Shown here one piece after another: positions 50,447 to 59,856 of a stretch of DNA of 64,000 bases. This DNA is from Trichococcus sp. K1Tr (GTDB lineage Bacteria; Bacillota; Bacilli; Lactobacillales; Aerococcaceae): NCBI RefSeq assembly GCF_028309625.1, contig NZ_JAQMHR010000007.1, positions 62,001 to 126,000 of the forward strand, read 5' to 3'. Position 1 is the stretch's first letter. Every line of letters starts with the position of its first letter. The translations under genes were made by a program, and so were the position numbers. Under the pieces are notes generated by a model. That model made no database searches. It had not been told where the DNA came from and was given only the letters and a program-made list of their open reading frames with translations.

Positions 50447-51430
50447 ATGAAGACAAATGAAACAGAGCAAAAGAGACTATTGGACGAAATTGCCTATTTG
50501 AAGCGTTTGAACAAGGAACTGAGCAGTCAATTATATGAAGATGATTTCTCGAAATTCCCATGGTTGGGAAACCTGGGGCAGTGGTTTTGGGATTGCCAAA
50601 AAAATATTGTAACTTTCAATCCTTTGAAAGCAAGTGCGCTGGGGTATTCACAGGATGAAGTACCTGCAGAAACAGGATTTGAATTTTTCACAGAAAAGTT
50701 GCATCCTGAAGATTATGACACTGTGATGGATGAAATGCGTGCACACCTCAAAGGTTTAGTCCCTGTATGGGAAGTCAAGTATCGCATTCAAGCAAAGGAC
50801 GGATCTTGGAAAGTTTTTTATGATCGCGGCAAAGTTACGCAATGGTCAGCCGATCATAAACCACTTTTCCTTGTAGGAAATGTGTTTGATATAACTGAAG
50901 ACGAGAACCAGAAACGGGAACTGCTTCATAAATCGACTTTCTGGCGTGCACGGGCAGAAATTGATAGCCTGACCAAGTTGTACACACGGGCGGCATTGAA
51001 TGAAAAGTTATCTTTTATTCATCAATATAGTCTTCTGAACCATAAAAACTACTCTATTTTGTTATTGGATATTGATCACTTCAAAAACATAAATGATACC
51101 TACGGCCATTTGGTAGGTGATCAGGTATTGAACAGGTTCGGTCCTGTCCTCCGTTCCAACATTCGTGAAGTAGATATCGCTGCTCGATATGGCGGAGAAG
51201 AATTTTTGATTGTCTTCCCAGATTTAGGCAGGGAAAACGCCAGAATTATAGGTGAACGCATTCAGCAGAGCCTGAAAAATACTGATTTTCCCATCGAGCA
51301 TGTGTTGACGATCAGCGCCGGCATCGCCTCAAGCCACGAAACGCAAGATTTGATGGAACTCTTGGATCTTTCCGACAAGCGTCTCTACCACGCAAAAAAT
51401 ACTGGCCGAAATCGCATCATCCATTCCTGA
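50447..51430 (+). CDS. PAS-GGDEF diguanylate cyclase
   Basis: A 327-aa soluble protein. A short coiled-coil N-terminus is followed by a PAS domain (about 35-160; WFWDCQKNIVTFNPLKASALGY, LHPEDYD, VGNVFDITEDE) and a GGDEF domain (about 170-327). The active site is ARYGGEEF, preceded by an intact inhibitory I-site (REVD, five residues upstream). It should make c-di-GMP from GTP under control of a signal sensed by the PAS domain and be product-inhibited. The ATG at 50447 follows GGAGG by 5 nt; longer starts lack a ribosome site. It diverges from the pilus operon, so its product is made next to a c-di-GMP-type PilB. Confidence 0.93.
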   Translation: MKTNETEQKRLLDEIAYLKRLNKELSSQLYEDDFSKFPWLGNLGQWFWDCQKNIVTFNPLKASALGYSQDEVPAETGFEFFTEKLHPEDYDTVMDEMRAHLKGLVPVWEVKYRIQAKDGSWKVFYDRGKVTQWSADHKPLFLVGNVFDITEDENQKRELLHKSTFWRARAEIDSLTKLYTRAALNEKLSFIHQYSLLNHKNYSILLLDIDHFKNINDTYGHLVGDQVLNRFGPVLRSNIREVDIAARYGGEEFLIVFPDLGRENARIIGERIQQSLKNTDFPIEHVLTISAGIASSHETQDLMELLDLSDKRLYHAKNTGRNRIIHS

Positions 51431-51496
51431 TCGTTGTGTACCCAAAAAGGGGGGTATCTCCTTATTTTAAATGGATCAAAGTGATCTTCAGCCTCA

Positions 51497-52993
51497 TTAT
51501 TCTCCATAAAGAAGTACTTTTTCGATGAATACGGAGACAACTTCAGGATCGAACTGGGATCCTGCGCATGCTCTTAATTCTTGAATAGCTTCTTCCATTG
51601 TTTTGCAGTCGGTATAGCTACGCCCACTGGTCATTGCATCATATGAATCTGCAACTGCGATGATTCGGGAAGCTAAAGGAATGTCCTCTCCTTTCAATTT
51701 TTCTGGATAGCCTGATCCATCTACCCACTCATGATGGGACAAGACAATCATCGCAACAGATGCGTATTCATCTACGGACCGAAGGATTTGGTACCCCGAT
51801 TCAGGATGGCGTTTGATCTGCTCTAATTCTTTTTGAGTTAATGAAGAGTCCTTATTGAGAATTTTTGACGGTATCGTGATTTTTCCGATATCATGCACTA
51901 AGGCAGCTTTCTTCACTAATTTTTGTAAGTATGGCTCAAGTCCCATTTTTTCTGCAATTTTCCCGGCATGGTCGGCAACATTTTCTGCGTGCGTCGGATC
52001 CCATTTCCTTAATAACCTAGGATTCGACTTGATACCTTCAATAATCGAATTTTTGTGCTTCCGGCTTTTGCGCAACTTATCTTCGTACATCAATCTATCT
52101 GCTTCCAAAATGATATCTTCAACAGAGTCTTCTATCCCTGTCTTTGTTGCAACCCCTAATGAAATAGAAACCCATTCTGACGGGAATCTCCCGGAAATTT
52201 TTAAAGTATCGCTATTTTTTATTTTGTCAGCAAGTGAATAGGCAACATCATAAGGTGTGTATGGGAGCAACAACACAAACTCATCTCCACCATAACGGAC
52301 AAAAATATCGCCTTCCCGTTGATAACTTAGCATTTTCTCTGAAATCGTGCGTAACAATTCATCCCCTTGATCATGCCCATAAGAGTCATTGATCAGTTTC
52401 AAACCATTCAGATCAACAAAAATGACGCTAAGAGGCAGTTGATAGGGCAGAACCATCGCCTCGGATGAAGACTGGATAAAGCTGCGCTGATACATCCCTG
52501 TTAATGTATCCCTGTTATGATAGAACTCAAGTTTTTCCCGCGTCATAATCAGATCTGAGATATCGCGTCCTGATGCATAGATACTATTCTCAAAAACTTT
52601 CACACGCCACTCATAATAACGGACTACCCCCTTATGGTTCAGGACTCGGTTGACAAATTTATCAAGCCCGCCATCTTTCACTGACTCACTGATGGCAAAT
52701 TTTGTGGCATATAAATCATCCTTTACGATGATCTCAAAAATACTCTTGCCAATCATCTGCGAATCATTGTAACCCAATGATTCGCGCCACGTCCGATTGC
52801 TTTTAATGATTATTCCATTGAATGAACAAATACAGAATAAATCTTTTGTCACTGAGATATAGCGCTGAAGCTCGATGTTTTCCTCCCTCAGATTATTTTC
52901 TGTTTGATTTCCAACTGAGCTGTCCTCATGGGGATCAGTCTCAATTACCGAGTCAAGTTTACCCAGGTTATTTTCTTGAAATCCATCTACCAT
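51497..52993 (-). CDS. PAS-GGDEF-HD-GYP protein
   Basis: A 498-aa soluble protein with three domains: PAS (about 45-155; FCICSFNGIIIKSNRTW), GGDEF (about 160-320; VRYGGDEF, with REGD I-site) and HD-GYP (about 330-498; AALVHDIGK, HHEWVDGSGYP). HD-GYP domains hydrolyse c-di-GMP to pGpG or GMP. With both sites apparently intact, the protein could make or break the messenger, depending on signal. The ATG at 52993 follows GGAGGATAAA. Its stop is 66 nt from the stop of the plus-strand PAS-GGDEF gene, so the two converge. Confidence 0.93.
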   Translation of the reverse strand: MVDGFQENNLGKLDSVIETDPHEDSSVGNQTENNLREENIELQRYISVTKDLFCICSFNGIIIKSNRTWRESLGYNDSQMIGKSIFEIIVKDDLYATKFAISESVKDGGLDKFVNRVLNHKGVVRYYEWRVKVFENSIYASGRDISDLIMTREKLEFYHNRDTLTGMYQRSFIQSSSEAMVLPYQLPLSVIFVDLNGLKLINDSYGHDQGDELLRTISEKMLSYQREGDIFVRYGGDEFVLLLPYTPYDVAYSLADKIKNSDTLKISGRFPSEWVSISLGVATKTGIEDSVEDIILEADRLMYEDKLRKSRKHKNSIIEGIKSNPRLLRKWDPTHAENVADHAGKIAEKMGLEPYLQKLVKKAALVHDIGKITIPSKILNKDSSLTQKELEQIKRHPESGYQILRSVDEYASVAMIVLSHHEWVDGSGYPEKLKGEDIPLASRIIAVADSYDAMTSGRSYTDCKTMEEAIQELRACAGSQFDPEVVSVFIEKVLLYGE

Positions 52994-53060
52994 TTTATCC
53001 TCCTTTAATTACTTTCCCGGTGCATTCAAGTTATGCTTTTGTCCCCTTTACTGAGCCAAT

Positions 53061-55328
53061 TCATCGCTGTATGTCACTTTCGTAACGTCTTAAAAAGTTA
53101 ATGGCACTCTCTTCCGGTAAGGGTTTGCTAAGAAGATAGCCTTGGATGATATCGCACCCATATTTTTTCAGGTACGCCTTTTGCTGTTCGTCCTCTACGC
53201 CCTCTGCTACAACGCTTAAACCAATTTTATGGGCCATAGAGATAATGTCTGAAATGACCAGGTTTTTTTCAGATGTGTGGCTTATCTTACCGATAAAGAA
53301 CCGATCGATTTTTACGGCATCTATATTCAGTTCAGCAAATGTGGAAAAAGATGAATAACCGGTCCCAAAATCATCCAGCGAAATGGCTATGCCCATTTTT
53401 TTGATTTCCTCTAAACTTTCGTTGATCTGGCTATAATGGCTGAGCAACACCGTTTCTGTGATCTCGAATTCCAGCGACTTCCTGATATTTTCTGTTAAAA
53501 AGTGTTTTTGTCGCAAATTTCCCACAAAGTCTTCTCGAAGCAATTGAATGCCGGAGATATTTACTGCTACAGTCGTTTCGTGAAAACCTTCGTCCTGGAT
53601 TCGTCTTAAAAAATTACATGCAAGCTCGATGATGTGATTCCCTAAATCATAGATCACTAAATTCTCCTCGGCTAAAGAAATAAATTCATCTGGAGTTACC
53701 TGGCCTAGATTTTCAATTCGAAGCCTAGCCAGCGCTTCGAAACCAATGACTTTATCTTTCATCAAGTCGAGCTTAGGTTGGAATTCCAGGTAAAAAGATT
53801 CGTTATCTTTACCTTCAATGACTTCCCGCAATACTTTTACAATTTTATCTTGCCGCAAGAGTCGTTTCTCCATATCTTCGTTAAAGAAAGCCACCTGATC
53901 CGTTGAACTATCCTTGATATGAGAAAGTGTCAGAGTTGCATCCTGCAGAATTTTATCCGTTGAGGTATGTCTATCTTTAATCTCCACTATAGCTATTTGA
54001 ATATCCACATACTGATGTTCCGTTCCTTCCACAATCGGATTCTCAAAAATGTGCATAAGTTTATCAGCGAATGCTCTCAGTTCCCGCTGGTCTGCGTAAT
54101 CATCAAGCACTAATATGAATCTGTCTCCGTCAAACCTGAAAAATAAGTCTTCCGAATCCAATAATGTCCTGACTTTAACTGCAATCTGTTTTAGTACCTC
54201 ATCTCCATATAAAAATCCGTAGGTGATGTTCAGTGTTTTAAAATTAACGAAATTGAGAAGCAACACCGCTTTATTTCTTCTGTATGGATTTCGTAGGACT
54301 TGATTGAGATACTCCGTAAGATATTTGCTGTTACGAAGCCCCGTAAGCTCATCATAGTAAGCAATTTTGATGTTGGACTTATTTTTCCGATAAGCATAAT
54401 AGAGGATGCACCCCGTTATACTAATAACAATTAAGGAGACTGTAATCGCGTAACGAAACATTTGAGTAATTTTAGCATCCACTTTATCGGTGGGCCAATG
54501 TATCAACAACGACCCTATTTTTTCATTTTCGACAAATATAGGTACAGAAACTCTAAAAAATGAGGATCCATTTAATTCATCTCTATGTACAATCGATTCA
54601 TTTCCATCCATTTCCGCGCGAATATCTTTAACATCGATTGTGCTGCCTATATAGTTCGGAAGACTGCTCGCAAGGATTTCGTACTTCGTGTCGACAAAGA
54701 ACACGTGTTTTACATCTCCCCTGTTTGAAATATCACTTAATAATTTTGTGATTTCAAACGCCCCAATGAAATCTTGTATACTTTCTGCCAGAATCCCTAA
54801 TTGTACAAATCCACCCGTCCCATCTTTAACATAGCCAAATTTATAGTAAACGCCATTCTCGGTGTCCGGACGGACGTCTTCCACCAGCATAGTCTGATCG
54901 CTCATCATGAAATCATGAACCGGATGTCCTTCATATGCTTGCCACCCGATAAATTCTTCGTCAGTGCTATTTGTAATGACTCCCTCATTGTTGTACAAGT
55001 GTATTTCATCCACATTGAACGTTTGGGAAATACTATCCAACACCTCATTATTATCCTTATTTTCAATAAGCATGACTGCTTGACTTGCTATCATTATTTT
55101 TTCATCCAAAAGTTCCGTAATGATTTCATAGGCTTCGCTTGTATGAGTCAAACTGTGTGAATAGCTGTTTGCAATTTCTAAAGTCGTCTCTTCAAGCTGA
55201 TTATACTGTTCATCAATTCGATTTTTGACTGTTAAAGCTGTCAAAATCGAAAAACCTATCGATATCATCAAAAAGGGTATCAAGAAATAGGTTACTTCTA
55301 CCTTCTTTAATTTGTCTCTTCCCAACAC
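53061..55328 (-). CDS. Membrane sensor with degenerate GGDEF and active EAL domain
   Basis: A 755-aa protein. A helix near residue 15-35, an extracellular sensing region (about 40-285, Cache-like), a second helix (about 290-315), GGDEF (about 325-485) and EAL (about 495-755) follow in order. The GGDEF active site is FDGDRF, which has lost the residues for catalysis, so the domain is probably regulatory. The EAL domain keeps FEALAR, NIS, EITET, SLDDFGTGYSS, KIDR, AEGVE and QGY, and should be an active c-di-GMP phosphodiesterase. A GTG at 55328 (or TTG at 55325) follows GGGGG. It lies 67 nt above the GGDEF-HD-GYP gene and may share its transcript. Confidence 0.92.
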   Translation of the reverse strand: MLGRDKLKKVEVTYFLIPFLMISIGFSILTALTVKNRIDEQYNQLEETTLEIANSYSHSLTHTSEAYEIITELLDEKIMIASQAVMLIENKDNNEVLDSISQTFNVDEIHLYNNEGVITNSTDEEFIGWQAYEGHPVHDFMMSDQTMLVEDVRPDTENGVYYKFGYVKDGTGGFVQLGILAESIQDFIGAFEITKLLSDISNRGDVKHVFFVDTKYEILASSLPNYIGSTIDVKDIRAEMDGNESIVHRDELNGSSFFRVSVPIFVENEKIGSLLIHWPTDKVDAKITQMFRYAITVSLIVISITGCILYYAYRKNKSNIKIAYYDELTGLRNSKYLTEYLNQVLRNPYRRNKAVLLLNFVNFKTLNITYGFLYGDEVLKQIAVKVRTLLDSEDLFFRFDGDRFILVLDDYADQRELRAFADKLMHIFENPIVEGTEHQYVDIQIAIVEIKDRHTSTDKILQDATLTLSHIKDSSTDQVAFFNEDMEKRLLRQDKIVKVLREVIEGKDNESFYLEFQPKLDLMKDKVIGFEALARLRIENLGQVTPDEFISLAEENLVIYDLGNHIIELACNFLRRIQDEGFHETTVAVNISGIQLLREDFVGNLRQKHFLTENIRKSLEFEITETVLLSHYSQINESLEEIKKMGIAISLDDFGTGYSSFSTFAELNIDAVKIDRFFIGKISHTSEKNLVISDIISMAHKIGLSVVAEGVEDEQQKAYLKKYGCDIIQGYLLSKPLPEESAINFLRRYESDIQR

Positions 55329-55498
55329 ACAACCCCCGATAACACTTATTGCACTCTTTTTTCCGAATCGGCCATTTGAATAGCAGCGATATCAATTATT
55401 CTCCGACTATTACTAAAATGATTATATCATCTTATTTAAAAACCCATGGTAACAATATTGATTATTTTCATTTTCAGGAAGTTAAAATCAGCATATCG

Positions 55499-55544
55499 AA
55501 AAACAGCCACAAAGTTGTCTTATCAACATTTGTGGCTGTTTTTA
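55499..55544 (-). terminator. Bidirectional terminator after the first membrane GGDEF gene
   Basis: AACAGCCACAAA / TTTGTGGCTGTT (about 55501-55541), with inner TTGT/AACA pairing, is flanked by A- and T-runs on both sides. It lies in the 314-bp gap between the cyclase gene and the GGDEF-EAL gene; nothing else is seen there. Confidence 0.85.
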
Positions 55545-55642
55545 ACGGAAATACACAGAGGCCGATTATACGTTAGTTTGTAATCCTTACTTATCGCAAA
55601 CAAAGTCATGATTTTCTTTTACAATCAATGACTGCTTTGTTG

Positions 55643-56692
55643 TTAAAGCGGGAAAGAAACAATAACTTTGTTTCTGCCGCCTTTTTTGGCTTTATAAAGA
55701 GCCAAATCAGCTCGCTTGAGCGTTTTATTCAATGTTTCCTCTGTGTGACTGTGGGCTACTCCCACAGATATTGTAATGTTTACCGGTTCACCTGTAGTTA
55801 TGAAGAAACTCCTGTGGGCGATTATTTCCTGCAAATCATTAATGAACTCCTCAGCTTTACTGGGGTTTGAGTTGTCGATGATTACGGCGAACTCTTCACC
55901 ACCGATTCTGTAGAAGGCTGTCCCAGGAGCCGCAAGCTCATTGAACACCTGCGCCATCTGTTTTAAAAGCACATCCCCACTGTCATGTCCAAAGCTATCG
56001 TTAAAGTTCTTAAAATGATCGATATCAACCACTGCCAGTGTTACTGGTTTCTTTTCTCGCTCCACTTCCATCAGATTGTTGTTGAACGTGCGCACATTCT
56101 TGAGCGTAGTCAGAGGATCGGTGCTGGCAGATACAATCAAACTATACAGATCCGACATAAAATAATGCATGACGAAAGTTGTGGCATACCCGAAAGTAAA
56201 CAGAATAACGCTTATCCCCAGCACGAGTGCTTTATCAGCTATCAGGTGATTGGTAATCGCAATTGAAGTGATGAGAGAATAAGTGACCAAGACAAGCAAT
56301 TGAGTCAGATCATTCAACTTATCCTGGGTATAATGGATTATCAACGGCAATGTGACTGCCAGCAAAATGCTGACGATCAAGTTGATTTGGGCAATGTCAG
56401 TACTGCCCCACACAAACCTGATAATCCCTAACAAAAGGATACTCGAGCTGGTTATTTTCCAATCCATATATTTAGCAGAGAAACAAAACATCAGAAATCT
56501 GAAATCATATCTTAACCCCAGAATAACTGTAGAAAAGCTTAACAAAACGATTCCTAACAGAACTTCAAATAAAATACATTTCATGAAATAGGCTATTTTC
56601 GTATTGTTTTGATTTGATAACCCCATCTTGCTCTTCAAATAGAAATAAACAGCCATAAACATAATTCCAATATTTGCCAGTAGACTAACCAT
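55643..56692 (-). CDS. Membrane diguanylate cyclase (5TM-type sensor, GGDEF)
   Basis: A 349-aa protein with six or seven N-terminal helices (about 1-185) and a GGDEF domain (about 190-349; YRIGGEEFAVII). No RxxD I-site is present at the usual place. The helix pattern with LGLRYDFRFLMFCFSAKYMDW resembles the LytS/YhcK five-helix sensor. It should make c-di-GMP in response to a membrane signal. A close paralogue lies at 58173-59225; the EAL gene lies between them on the other strand. The ATG at 56692 follows AAGGAGCAC. Confidence 0.93.
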   Translation of the reverse strand: MVSLLANIGIMFMAVYFYLKSKMGLSNQNNTKIAYFMKCILFEVLLGIVLLSFSTVILGLRYDFRFLMFCFSAKYMDWKITSSSILLLGIIRFVWGSTDIAQINLIVSILLAVTLPLIIHYTQDKLNDLTQLLVLVTYSLITSIAITNHLIADKALVLGISVILFTFGYATTFVMHYFMSDLYSLIVSASTDPLTTLKNVRTFNNNLMEVEREKKPVTLAVVDIDHFKNFNDSFGHDSGDVLLKQMAQVFNELAAPGTAFYRIGGEEFAVIIDNSNPSKAEEFINDLQEIIAHRSFFITTGEPVNITISVGVAHSHTEETLNKTLKRADLALYKAKKGGRNKVIVSFPL

Positions 56693-57102
56693 CGTGTGCT
56701 CCTTACATACATGCTAAATAGAAACGAGTTACTGTGCTTTTTAAACCTTAAACCATGATGTAAAGTTTAAGTATAAATAACCTCAGAACAAATGTTTGAT
56801 TAGAACGAATATCTTTTTTTAAACAGTAATATCTTGCTTATTATAACTTACTTATTTCATATTGTGTAATGTTTAAATTATTGAAAACTTTTACATTCTC
56901 AAAAAAAACAATATTGTATTCCATATCAGCTTAACTTTTTTTTTTTTTGACCGATATAATAAATTAGTTTTGAATTTCAGGAAAAAATCTCAGCTTTGCA
57001 CAAGAACAAATACATTCGAATAGTAATTGGATATAATTTATTTTAATCACTGCACTTGTTTTTCACTAGTTAATTTGCAGTGATTGTAAAGGGGGAAAGT
57101 GA
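56693..57102. other. Divergent region between the cyclase and EAL genes
   Basis: A 410-bp AT-rich region with no gene. It contains a 13-T run (56936-56948) inside the candidate promoter for the EAL gene and must hold the divergent cyclase promoter, which I could not locate exactly. Confidence 0.5.
56931..56960 (+). promoter_or_regulatory. Candidate promoter of the EAL gene with poly-T spacer
   Basis: TTAACT (56931-56936) and a perfect TATAAT (56955-56960) are 18 bp apart. The spacer is largely a run of T (13 in total), so its length could change by slippage. Transcription from about 56967 leaves a 136-nt leader. Confidence 0.45.
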
Positions 57103-57807
57103 GTGGATGATACGCAAAAGTTGTTAGATGATTTATACATAGTGTGCCAGCCAATCATGCTGTGTTCAAATACAAATGTTATCGATGGGTACGAAATTTT
57201 ATTAAGATCAAAAAAACAACCTGGTTTCCCTGAGAAAATGTTTTCGTGGTTCATCGAAGAGGACCAACGCAATTGCAAATTGATGGCTTATTATTCGAAG
57301 GAACTCAAAAAATTAATGGATGCCCACAGTAACATCAAACTATCGCTGAACCTGCATCCAAAACAATTAAAGCATCCCTCAACTTGGGATTTTTTGGATA
57401 CTATTTCATTGATGAAAAAAAATGTTTCAATCGAATTGACTGAGCATTACTGCGAATTTGATCCAGTTGATGGAGCGGATAATCTCCAAAGCTATATCTC
57501 AGAATTGAAGAATACAGGGCTTTCCTTAGCGATTGATGATGTAGGGACTGGCCAAAACAACTTTGAATTAGTAACAAGTAATATCCAAAACATTTCCACT
57601 ATAAAATTCTCACTGTTGAAGTTTCGAAACCTAAATGAGAATGTTTTGTTCAATTTCTTGAACAGCTGGTTTTTTTTGTCCCAAAAGTATCAACTTAAAA
57701 TGATTGTCGAAGGAATTGAATCGGAAAGCCTCAGCAATGAGCTTAAAAATTTGGGTATGGTTTATCAGCAAGGCTATTTCCACGGGAAAGGCCAAGTGTT
57801 GGTTTGA
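57103..57807 (+). CDS. Small stand-alone EAL-domain protein
   Basis: A 234-aa single-domain protein. The EAL motif is EIL (YEILLRSK). Other catalytic places appear kept: Asn in LSLNLHPKQL, Glu in IELTEHYC, Asp-Asp in AIDDVGTGQNNF, a Lys in TIKFSLLKF and Glu in VEGIESES, then QQGYFHGKG. The KID Asp is not clear. It may be a weak phosphodiesterase or a c-di-GMP-binding effector. The GTG at 57103 follows GGGGGAAAGTGA. It is alone on the plus strand between two membrane cyclases and ends in a strong terminator. Confidence 0.88.
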   Translation: MDDTQKLLDDLYIVCQPIMLCSNTNVIDGYEILLRSKKQPGFPEKMFSWFIEEDQRNCKLMAYYSKELKKLMDAHSNIKLSLNLHPKQLKHPSTWDFLDTISLMKKNVSIELTEHYCEFDPVDGADNLQSYISELKNTGLSLAIDDVGTGQNNFELVTSNIQNISTIKFSLLKFRNLNENVLFNFLNSWFFLSQKYQLKMIVEGIESESLSNELKNLGMVYQQGYFHGKGQVLV

Positions 57808-57819
57808 ATTTCCCCATCC

Positions 57820-57857
57820 AGCTCAGCCCGGCTTTCGTCGGGTTGGGCTGTTTTTTT
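57820..57857 (+). terminator. Terminator of the EAL gene
   Basis: AGCTCAGCCCGGC pairs with GTCGGGTTGGGCT (57820-57849, with G.U pairs) and is followed by TTTTTTT. Confidence 0.8.
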
Positions 57858-58068
57858 GCGGCCGGATAAGCCGGGCCAGACATTTTTGGTGTTCTCTCCT
57901 CCGATGAGCGGCACCTTCGTCGTAGTTGGTGCCGTCTTCTTAGGCTGTGCTCCGGGGAGGGTTCCCTCGTCGGAGATGGTGTACCACTTCCAGTGTTACC
58001 TCCGAGGACGCACGGCTTCGCCGGAGGTAGGATGCCCTCACAGGCTGGTCCCACCTGCCAAACATACA
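57857..58068 (+). repeat. GC-rich multi-hairpin intergenic repeat (copy B)
   Basis: It aligns by eye with copy A at 40478-40676, including the CTCCG...CGGAG stems and the segment GGACGCACGGCTTCGCCGGA. A GGCCGG-type stem opens the element (57860-57877). It fills the gap between the EAL terminator and the second cyclase gene. Confidence 0.85.
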
Positions 58069-58105
58069 TCCAGCTAATCAAACTCACTAATCACAAAAAG
58101 TTCCC

Positions 58106-58141
58106 AAAACAAATCCCCGATGAGAAACTCTCACCGGGGAT
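58106..58141 (-). terminator. Terminator of the second membrane cyclase gene
   Basis: ATCCCCG..TGAGA / TCTCA..CGGGGAT (58113-58141), followed on the minus strand by TTGTTTTG. Confidence 0.8.
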
Positions 58142-58172
58142 AAGGTAATTTATTCATTTTTTTGTTCGTTTG

Positions 58173-59225
58173 CTAGTGCGGCAGAGCTATCATTACTTTA
58201 TTCCTGCCGTTTCTTTTAGCCTGATACAAGGCGTTATCTGCCCTTTTAAGGGTTTTTTTCAATGATTCTTTTTTACGGCGATGCGCTACACCTGCTGATA
58301 TGGTGAGGGCTATCGGGTCTCCTGATGTTGCAAAAAAAACTTTTTCCTCAATCGTTTGCTGAAGGTGTCGCACAAAATTTTCTGCATCGGTTGGCTGAGT
58401 GTTTTCGAGGATGAGCGCAAATTCCTCCCCACCGATTCTGTAAAATGTTGTCTCCGCAATTGTTTGATCATTGAATACATCCGCCAACTGTCTCAAGGTC
58501 GCATCTCCACTATCATGTCCGAAGCAATCATTGTAGTCCTTAAAATAATCGATATCTATGACAGCCATTGTCACCGATTTATCTTTCTTCTGCTCTACTG
58601 CAGTCATCTCTCTATGGAACGTACGCACATTTTTAAGCCCTGTCAGATGATCGGTGCTGGCGGAAATAATCAGATAGTAGAGGTCAAAAACAAAATGATG
58701 CATGGTATAGATGCTCCCATAACCGACCACAATCATCACCAGACTTATATAGATAGCCTGTGATTTATCAGCTATCAAATAATTGGAAAGCAAAATGGTT
58801 GGCCACATGCAGTAGCTGACCAAAATATACAACTGCGTCAGGCTATTCCACTTATTCTGGATAAAAGCTGCAATGAGTGGCAAAGAGGCTGCCAGAACAA
58901 TGCTTGCAAGCAAATTCATCTGCGCGACCTGATCATTTCCCCACCCAAATCTTAAGACAGCCAATAAAACAATACTCGAACTGGTCACTTTCCAATCCAA
59001 GTATTTCGCAGAAAAACAAAATAAAAGAAATCTGAAATCATATCTTAAGCCATCTACAACTGTGGAAAAGCTCATCAAAATGAAGCCCACCAACACTTCC
59101 AACAAAATGCTGTTGATGATATCGGATTTATTCCCTCCATCCTGATCATGCCAACCAGAGCTGGTCCTCATATAAAAATATACAGCCATTAACATGATGC
59201 CTACGTTTGCCAGTATATTAACCAT
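58173..59225 (-). CDS. Membrane diguanylate cyclase, paralogue of the 55.6-kb gene
   Basis: A 350-aa protein with an N-terminal membrane part (six or seven helices) and GGDEF (YRIGGEEFALIL), very similar to the gene at 55643-56692 throughout (shared NIGIM/NVGIM start, GLRYDFRFL and the C-terminal RADNALYQAKRNGRNKV). No I-site. It should make c-di-GMP; the two probably arose by duplication and may sense related signals. The ATG at 59225 follows AGGGAG by 6 nt; a start at 59261 would add twelve residues without a site. Confidence 0.93.
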   Translation of the reverse strand: MVNILANVGIMLMAVYFYMRTSSGWHDQDGGNKSDIINSILLEVLVGFILMSFSTVVDGLRYDFRFLLFCFSAKYLDWKVTSSSIVLLAVLRFGWGNDQVAQMNLLASIVLAASLPLIAAFIQNKWNSLTQLYILVSYCMWPTILLSNYLIADKSQAIYISLVMIVVGYGSIYTMHHFVFDLYYLIISASTDHLTGLKNVRTFHREMTAVEQKKDKSVTMAVIDIDYFKDYNDCFGHDSGDATLRQLADVFNDQTIAETTFYRIGGEEFALILENTQPTDAENFVRHLQQTIEEKVFFATSGDPIALTISAGVAHRRKKESLKKTLKRADNALYQAKRNGRNKVMIALPH

Positions 59226-59639
59226 TGTGCACTCCCTATTTATATGCCTAATAGAAACCAACCATTTGCCAACTTGCTCCGATTTATAATACTACCCATC
59301 GAAACAAATGTTTCCCACAGAAGTATGTGTGCTAAAATTTTATAACATTGCCTCATTATACATCACTTGCTTTATTTTATAATACTATAAGTTGATGAAA
59401 AATTATATACAATAAATAATTCTCAAAATATTAATTATATTTATAATTTTAATAAACTCAATATATATTTACAGATGTTGAGATACCAAATTTATAAACT
59501 TCTGCTTGGAAATATTACCATGTTGTTTCAACATAAATGCAACTCTGAAATAATTTCTTATTTATCATTTTTTTACGAATAACGAGTATATCCAAAAAAT
59601 CATCTGGTAGCGACAGCCATTCTCAACTTGTGCACTTGA

Positions 59640-59795
59640 CAGCAGTCCATCCCCCTCTGAATTCATACCTTCAGCGGAGTACGGCCGCCCGCAACACATC
59701 CTCATCCGGCCAACAGTCGCACCCCGGAGCTGGGTAGTTGGCGCATCATTCTTCTCCGTCCAATTCACTCCTGGTCGGAGGAGCACATACCTTTA
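59640..59795. repeat. Degenerate GC-rich repeat (tentative copy D)
   Basis: GC-rich against AT-rich surroundings and sharing short words with copies A and B. I cannot align it fully, so family membership is uncertain. Confidence 0.3.
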
Positions 59796-59821
59796 AGTGG
59801 CACACACTTTTGACCAAATGA

Positions 59822-59856
59822 AAGACAAAATGACCGCTGAGAAACCCAGCGGTCAT
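59822..59856 (-). terminator. Terminator of the primase-helicase gene
   Basis: A perfect 10-bp stem ATGACCGCTG / CAGCGGTCAT (59830-59856) followed on the minus strand by TTTGTCTTT. Confidence 0.85.

Noticed and set aside
57743-58087. Frames across the GC-rich repeats (also 40400-40717)
   Set aside because: The frames follow hairpin sequence and contain no recognisable protein; the DNA is better explained as a non-coding repeat.
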